A DNA stretch of 64,000 nucleotides from Isoetes taiwanensis (Eukaryota > Streptophyta > Lycopodiopsida > Isoetales > Isoetaceae). How positions within the stretch are numbered: position 1 is the stretch's first letter; the number at the start of each line of letters is the position of its first letter. The stretch spans positions 16,750,275 to 16,814,274 of the forward strand of contig JAJEKV010000010.1 of NCBI GenBank assembly GCA_021234155.1, given 5' to 3'. A program made the translations under genes and the position numbers. The notes under the pieces were generated by a model that was given only the letters and a program-made list of their open reading frames with translations, was not told the DNA's origin and did not search any database. Below, piece by piece: positions 59,878-64,000 of this stretch.

Positions 59878-59960
59878 CCGGCTTTAGGCCGTGGTGAAAC
59901 AGTATGGAACCGCTTCGCCCTTGGGGGGTTCAATTCCCCTTGTTTCTGTTCTGGTGGTAC
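59878..59960 (+). ncRNA. tRNA-like SINE head with A and B boxes
   Basis: A perfect RNA polymerase III B box, ggttcaattcc, lies at 59927-59937 inside a T-arm-like hairpin (gggg...cccc). An A-box-like taggccgtggtg lies at 59885-59896. Their starts are 42 bases apart, as in tRNA genes. No acceptor stem pairs, so it is not a functional tRNA. A tRNA-derived SINE is the best fit; the tail is not delimited. Confidence 0.5.
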
Positions 59961-60046
59961 AAAGTATGTTTGACGTTAAAAAGGACATGATTTTGTATTT
60001 GAGGGCATATTCCAATGCATATTTCTTCCAGGTTTAGGAATTTAGC

Positions 60047-63000
60047 AGGTTTCAGAAAGAGGTATACATGAGTTGCCTCTTTCGTCGTCATTCCGGCGGA
60101 AAAAACCTACTCCATGGATGAAGCACGATCAGGTATGCTTGTTTGTCTTAATCGTTAAGGTTAAGTCCAAAATCTAACACTTCCTACAGCACTTTACAAT
60201 GTTGAGCATTCATTGTGGAAGGAGTGCCTCAGTATTTGCGATGTATTAGCAGTGCTTTGAAAAGAGTATGACAACTACTATGTCAGATTAACAATTAGCC
60301 GTTGTCAAGTCAGCCCTTAAATATTTGTCAATGTAATATTTTCAATGATGCAGTATACACAGGGAGGCCCCTTCAGTATGTCAAGCTTATATTGATTAAC
60401 CAGTTAGTTTTTGAATAATGCCAAATCCATTGTGGAAAGATTAATCTGCCAGTATGTGTTCCCATTGGCATCAACTTCAGAAGTTCTTGTGACTTCAGCA
60501 ATTCGTACAAAAGTTACATTTCTGTGGGGATTTATATTTCTTTAGACAACAAGGGTGGTTTGCTGGTTAGCAAGATGGATTGCTGCAGATTTGTATGTGC
60601 GAGAAGTTGATGGATTACGTTTTAATTCTCATTTGAGCCAGTGTAGTGAAAAGCTTGCTCATTATGCATATGAAGGTGGATGCAGGATCCTTAAATATAC
60701 TTTGCTTGATTGTTGGCACACCACTGACTTATTGCTTTCTTTTCCATCATTACAGAACGAGCAGATGATGACCACCAGCATGATAGCTGGTACTAGACGA
60801 GGGATTGAGATGGCTGGAATATGTTATTGCAGGTTTAGCTCCAACAGGAACAGGTATGCCTTCTTGCACAGGTGGGAAGAAGTGGTTTCTAGTTTCCATA
60901 ACAAGTTGGTTAGTAAAACTTAGAGTGCTTATTTCCTCTATTTCTCATAGTATAGTTCCTATAACTTGTCTGACTTGCCCTATTAGCAGGGTAAGGAAAC
61001 AGATCAGGAACTACATTATAAAGGTACAATGTTTGCCTTTGTAACTAATAACTTGCAATATACTTCCATAGATGCCGATTGAGGACAATCACCTAGGGCT
61101 GTTGTAGCAGAACAGGTACATACATTACTTTCTCAATCCATGCTATGATCTGGAATTAAGAGCTTGTAATTGCTCCCACAATGCTGATTGGGTACAATCA
61201 CCTAGAGCTCCTGTAGGGGAATATGCCAAATTCTTTTCAAAAGCTCCAGTACAATCACCTAGAGCTGCTGCTAAGTCAGCCAATCCAGTCTTGACAAGTT
61301 ATTAAAGCCCCAAATTACTAAACGTCCAGACTGTGCTCCATATAGGGTTATTTTAGGCCATGTAAAGGACTACTTTTCAGCACTAAATAGTGAAGTCTCT
61401 CATTTTTTTGTCTGTCCCCGCTGTTCAAAGCTTATAAATACAAAGAGACATGGAAGATCTTCTTGAAGGATTACCTTGCGCTTTTTATCCCAGCGAATAC
61501 TTCGAGAAAGCTGAACTAGTTTTAAACCATTAATGCTTTGTTACAAATCCCTGGTATTGCATTCACTTGTAGTCCAAAGTCAAGACTTGCGCCAATGGCC
61601 GACATCAAGACCTCTGATGCGCCGGGTATGATATAACACTGATGCTTATGAGTTAATCCATGCGAGTAACACGTCTGTTTCTTCAGGAAGCTGACAAGCA
61701 CCCTGAAGCTCTTAATGCCATTACGGAATACCTTAAGCTTGGTTCATATAGCCATTTGAGTAAAGAGAGAAAGCTGGATTTTCTCGTAACTAAGCTGAAG
61801 TCAAAACAGCCACTTCTGCCTCCTGATATCGCAGTCAAGTTCCTTGTAGATTATGTCGTAATGCATGAACTGCACCTTTTCCTGAAACCGAGTATAATCA
61901 AATCCTTATGAGGCATCCAGGGATGTTCAGGAAGTCTTGGAGACTTTCCACATAGCAGCTAAACTAGCAGATGAATCAGTTGGAGCTTATGCTATTTCAA
62001 TGGCTTCTGAGGTTTAAAATATTCTATGCAACAGTATCTGTCTATCTAAACTGTTTGGCTGAACCATTAAAACACATATCAGGCTAATGACGTTCTTGCT
62101 GTGGAGCTGTTGCAAAAGGAGGCCCGACTTCTGGTTTCTGCAGAGCACCCATGTGCATCAAAGCATAAAAACAAGAATTCCCACATCACTCCATTCTACA
62201 ATAAGAATAGCCTGTAACAGGCTCTTTAGGAACCTTCAGCATTTTGAATTCCCCATATATGTATTGTGTGACTTCAGCATTGTGCTTACCCAGATTATGT
62301 GTAGCACCATTGTTTGAGACAGTAACAGGTTTGGAAGATGCAGCAAACCAAATGCTTCTTTCTCTTGATTGGTACCGTGAACACTTTTGCAACTCGTCAA
62401 CGTCATCAAGAGGTGACTTTTCACACGAAAGAGATGGTTTAATCGTTTTTGCAGTATAACACAAGGACGGCATATGTTATCAATACTCGTACATCGCAGG
62501 TTATAATTCGTTATTCAGATTTCGGAAACGATGCTGAGCTATATAAAGCACAGGAAGAACTAGTTGCTGTGTTAAGGATTATAATATCAAGAGCTCGGAG
62601 GTGGAGGAGGTGGTGTAGGAGGTGGAGGTGTAGGAGGTGGTGGAGGACGCCATTCTCTTTCTTTCTATGCAGGGTTCCTTGCGTGTGACTGAACAGGGGG
62701 AAATGATCCAAGCAAGCACCTGAGAGAGCTGTCCGACAGCTAGAAATATACACATCAGCTGTTTTAAATGCAATTTTACAACCTCCTAATCCTCCAAGAT
62801 AAAAAAAGATGGCGTGGTGTGATGGATTTAATCCCGACAGGCTGAACTTGGTGAGCAGTATTAGAGTGTGGTGTTTCAAAATGCGCATTTTATCCCCTAT
62901 TTTAATGAGGCCACTCCACCGGATGAACTTGGCAACCTCAACATTGAAAGCCACCCAACAAGACGAAAGGTGCTGGGAGGAGTTGGTCAGATAAGAGCAA

Positions 63001-63075
63001 TTCCTTGGACCTTTGCCTGGACACAAACCAGATTTGTATTGCCCATTTGGTTAGGGATTGGTTATGGACTAGAAG
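60047..63075 (+). pseudogene. Bacterial-type phosphoenolpyruvate carboxylase pseudogene
   Basis: PEPC adds bicarbonate to phosphoenolpyruvate to make oxaloacetate. Exon-like pieces are in order: HELPLSSSFRRKKPTP (60067-60114), YNVEHSLWK (60196), LARWIAADLYVREVDGLRF (60564-60620), APYRVILGHVKDYFSALN (61336-61389), MEDLLEGLPCAFYPSEY (61450-61500), HPEALNAITEYLKLGSY (61699-61749), NDVLAVELLQKEARLLV (62086-62136), VAPLFETVTGLEDAANQ (62302-62352), GSLRVTEQGEMIQA (62669-62710), RAVRQLEIYTSAVL (62726-62767) and RAIPWTFAWTQTRFVLPI (62994-63047). Some junctions are good splice sites (62012-62082). The sequence resembles the bacterial-type plant enzyme (PPC4) rather than the plant type. Lesions include several 1-base indels, loss of the exon for the conserved WMGGDRDGNP motif, a shortened YSDSGKDAGR region (YSDFGNDAE) and an expanded glycine loop. 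It cannot make active enzyme. Confidence 0.82.
62597..62652 (+). repeat. GGAGGT-type G-rich tract in the PEPC pseudogene
   Basis: Some ten GG or GGT-GGA groups in about 55 bases replace the region for the PEPC catalytic loop (normally Gly-Arg-Gly-Gly repeats). One frame reads a poly-Gly stretch. Closely spaced G-runs may form a quadruplex. It probably arose by expansion of Gly codons. Confidence 0.75.
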
Positions 63076-63569
63076 CAGAAATTCTTCTTCCTTCCCTCAA
63101 CATTTTAAATTGTATTTGATCAAACATAACTAAGTGTAAACCTCTAGGATGTCAATCTTCATCTTTTAACCATTACTTGAAATTGCAGCATTTCTTCTCA
63201 TTCTACAGAACTGTGTGCATGACACTGCTGATGCATTGACCTGCAAGATGACCTATCACAGGTATGATTTAAGCTATAATATGTAATTGAGTTGTCTAAA
63301 GGCTTAAATTATGGTGTTTGTGGATGTTAGTACAGCCTGAACAGAAAATTATTGTACTCTCTCATGAAAGGAGATATGCGTAATTCACTCCAGTATCCAA
63401 AATGACCTCTTGCCTGTATTTTGCCCTATTTAACCCCTGCATTTAAAAAGCCAGTAAACAGTGCATTGTCCCTACTAGAAAATATGTAATTTGCTAGATT
63501 TTGTGAGGTGGTCGACATTCACAGAACCTGTCCATGGCCTTATGATTTGCAAAACTAGATCTAGCAGGC
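63076..63569. other. Spacer or decayed 3' part of the PEPC pseudogene
   Basis: The C-terminal PEPC region is expected here but is not recognisable. No other gene is seen. Confidence 0.4.
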
Positions 63570-64000
63570 AGTGTAAAGGATAGAGCTGGTGATTTATATA
63601 ACACAGCTGTATCCTACATTTTGCATCCATATCCACAATGCTACTTTCTACCATAACGTCAGATTGGAACCCTCTTTTTAAAGTTTCAACAAGAATGCGC
63701 CTTCCTTCTTCTATTGCACCTCCATTACCTACATGCCTTTAAGATGCTCGGATATGTGAGAATAATAGCCTGTATATCATCGTCATTCATCATATGAAAA
63801 CATTACGGAGCAAGGAGGCCTTCGCCATGCTGGGCATATCCTGTAGTAATAGCCCCCCAAGACACCACGTTTTTATTTGGTAATCTACAGAAAAGCATGT
63901 GCTCTCCTCTATGTTGTTGCATTTGGCATACATATCCACAAGAATATTTCCCCCCGTAATGTCAAATTGGAAACCATTCTGGATAACATCTTCTGTCTGC
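63570..64000 (-). pseudogene. PPR protein fragment (P/L/S type), decayed
   Basis: PPR proteins bind organelle RNA through tandem 35-residue repeats. On the minus strand the frame starting at 63999 reads NGFQFDITGGNILVDMYAKC, the classic VDMYAKCG-type repeat. A shift then gives KNVVSWGAITTGYAQHGEG, the following repeat. Further on (about 63680-63610) a second copy reads RGFQSDVMVESSIVDMDAKC. At least two frameshifts and stops are present, and the gene extends beyond the window edge. Such fragments are common in plant genomes. Confidence 0.75.

Noticed and set aside
59878-59960. Functional tRNA gene
   Set aside because: A and B boxes are present but no acceptor stem or anticodon arm pairs properly.
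61660-61686. ATG at 61660 as start of a separate PEPC-like protein
   Set aside because: The residues before Glu-Ala-Asp-Lys come from intron; a good acceptor (tttcttcag) ends at 61686, so the exon starts at 61687.
62511-63026. 171-codon minus-strand frame
   Set aside because: Antisense to PEPC exons; its low-complexity Leu/His/Ser runs come from the G-rich tract.

Overview
The window is plant nuclear DNA. It holds plant-type protein-coding genes with small GT-AG introns, Ty3/Gypsy and Ty1/Copia retrotransposons of plant type, LINEs, and a pentatricopeptide (PPR) fragment. A vascular plant with a large, repeat-rich genome (fern or gymnosperm, or a large angiosperm) fits best; the sequence does not settle which. 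Most of the window is decayed mobile DNA, and four host-gene loci stand out.

Layout. 1-331: 3' end of an L1-like LINE with an A-tract. 985-10765: one complete but decayed Ty3/Gypsy chromovirus with two 2.3-kb LTRs, a tRNA-Met primer site and a perfect 5-bp target duplication; a small inverted-repeat element is nested in it near 5.0-5.6 kb. 10.8-13.1 kb: non-coding, with a 14-bp G-box palindrome. 13105-15249: the plant UVSSA homologue (transcription-coupled DNA repair), intact except for one extra A in an A-run. 15.5-19.95 kb: short tandem repeats and a broken Copia element carrying a LINE-type 3' end. 22.6-25.2 kb: a truncated second Gypsy element (gag and protease). 26.4-31.8 kb: a decayed LINE with 5' tandem monomers, endonuclease, reverse transcriptase and a (TATTC)n tail. 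32-37 kb: mostly unrecognised decayed sequence. 37589-38785 (minus): an intact three-exon O-methyltransferase of the caffeic-acid-OMT family. 39-44.7 kb: short repeats and traces of retroelement. 44.8-50.2 kb: two direct copies of a 2.3-kb unit. 50.2-50.5 kb: a second copy of the block that lies 3' of the O-methyltransferase. 51-55.2 kb: remnants that look coding, one resembling an SCP1/NIF-type phosphatase. 56-57.7 kb: retroposon ends. 59.9 kb: a tRNA-like SINE head. 60047-63075: a bacterial-type phosphoenolpyruvate carboxylase (PEPC) pseudogene. 63.57-64.0 kb (minus): a PPR pseudogene fragment.

The host genes are unrelated in function and do not form an operon or cluster. The clearest novel pattern is a shared retroposon 3' end (about 35 bp) found at four places, on both strands, followed by different simple-repeat tails (TATTC, TTCC). 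A second theme is that copies of the same repeat differ mostly by short indels, many containing CG. This pattern, with single-base indels in UVSSA and PEPC, raises the possibility of assembly or basecalling errors alongside true decay. I found no CRISPR array, rRNA or functional tRNA gene, and nothing I would call a wholly new biological system.
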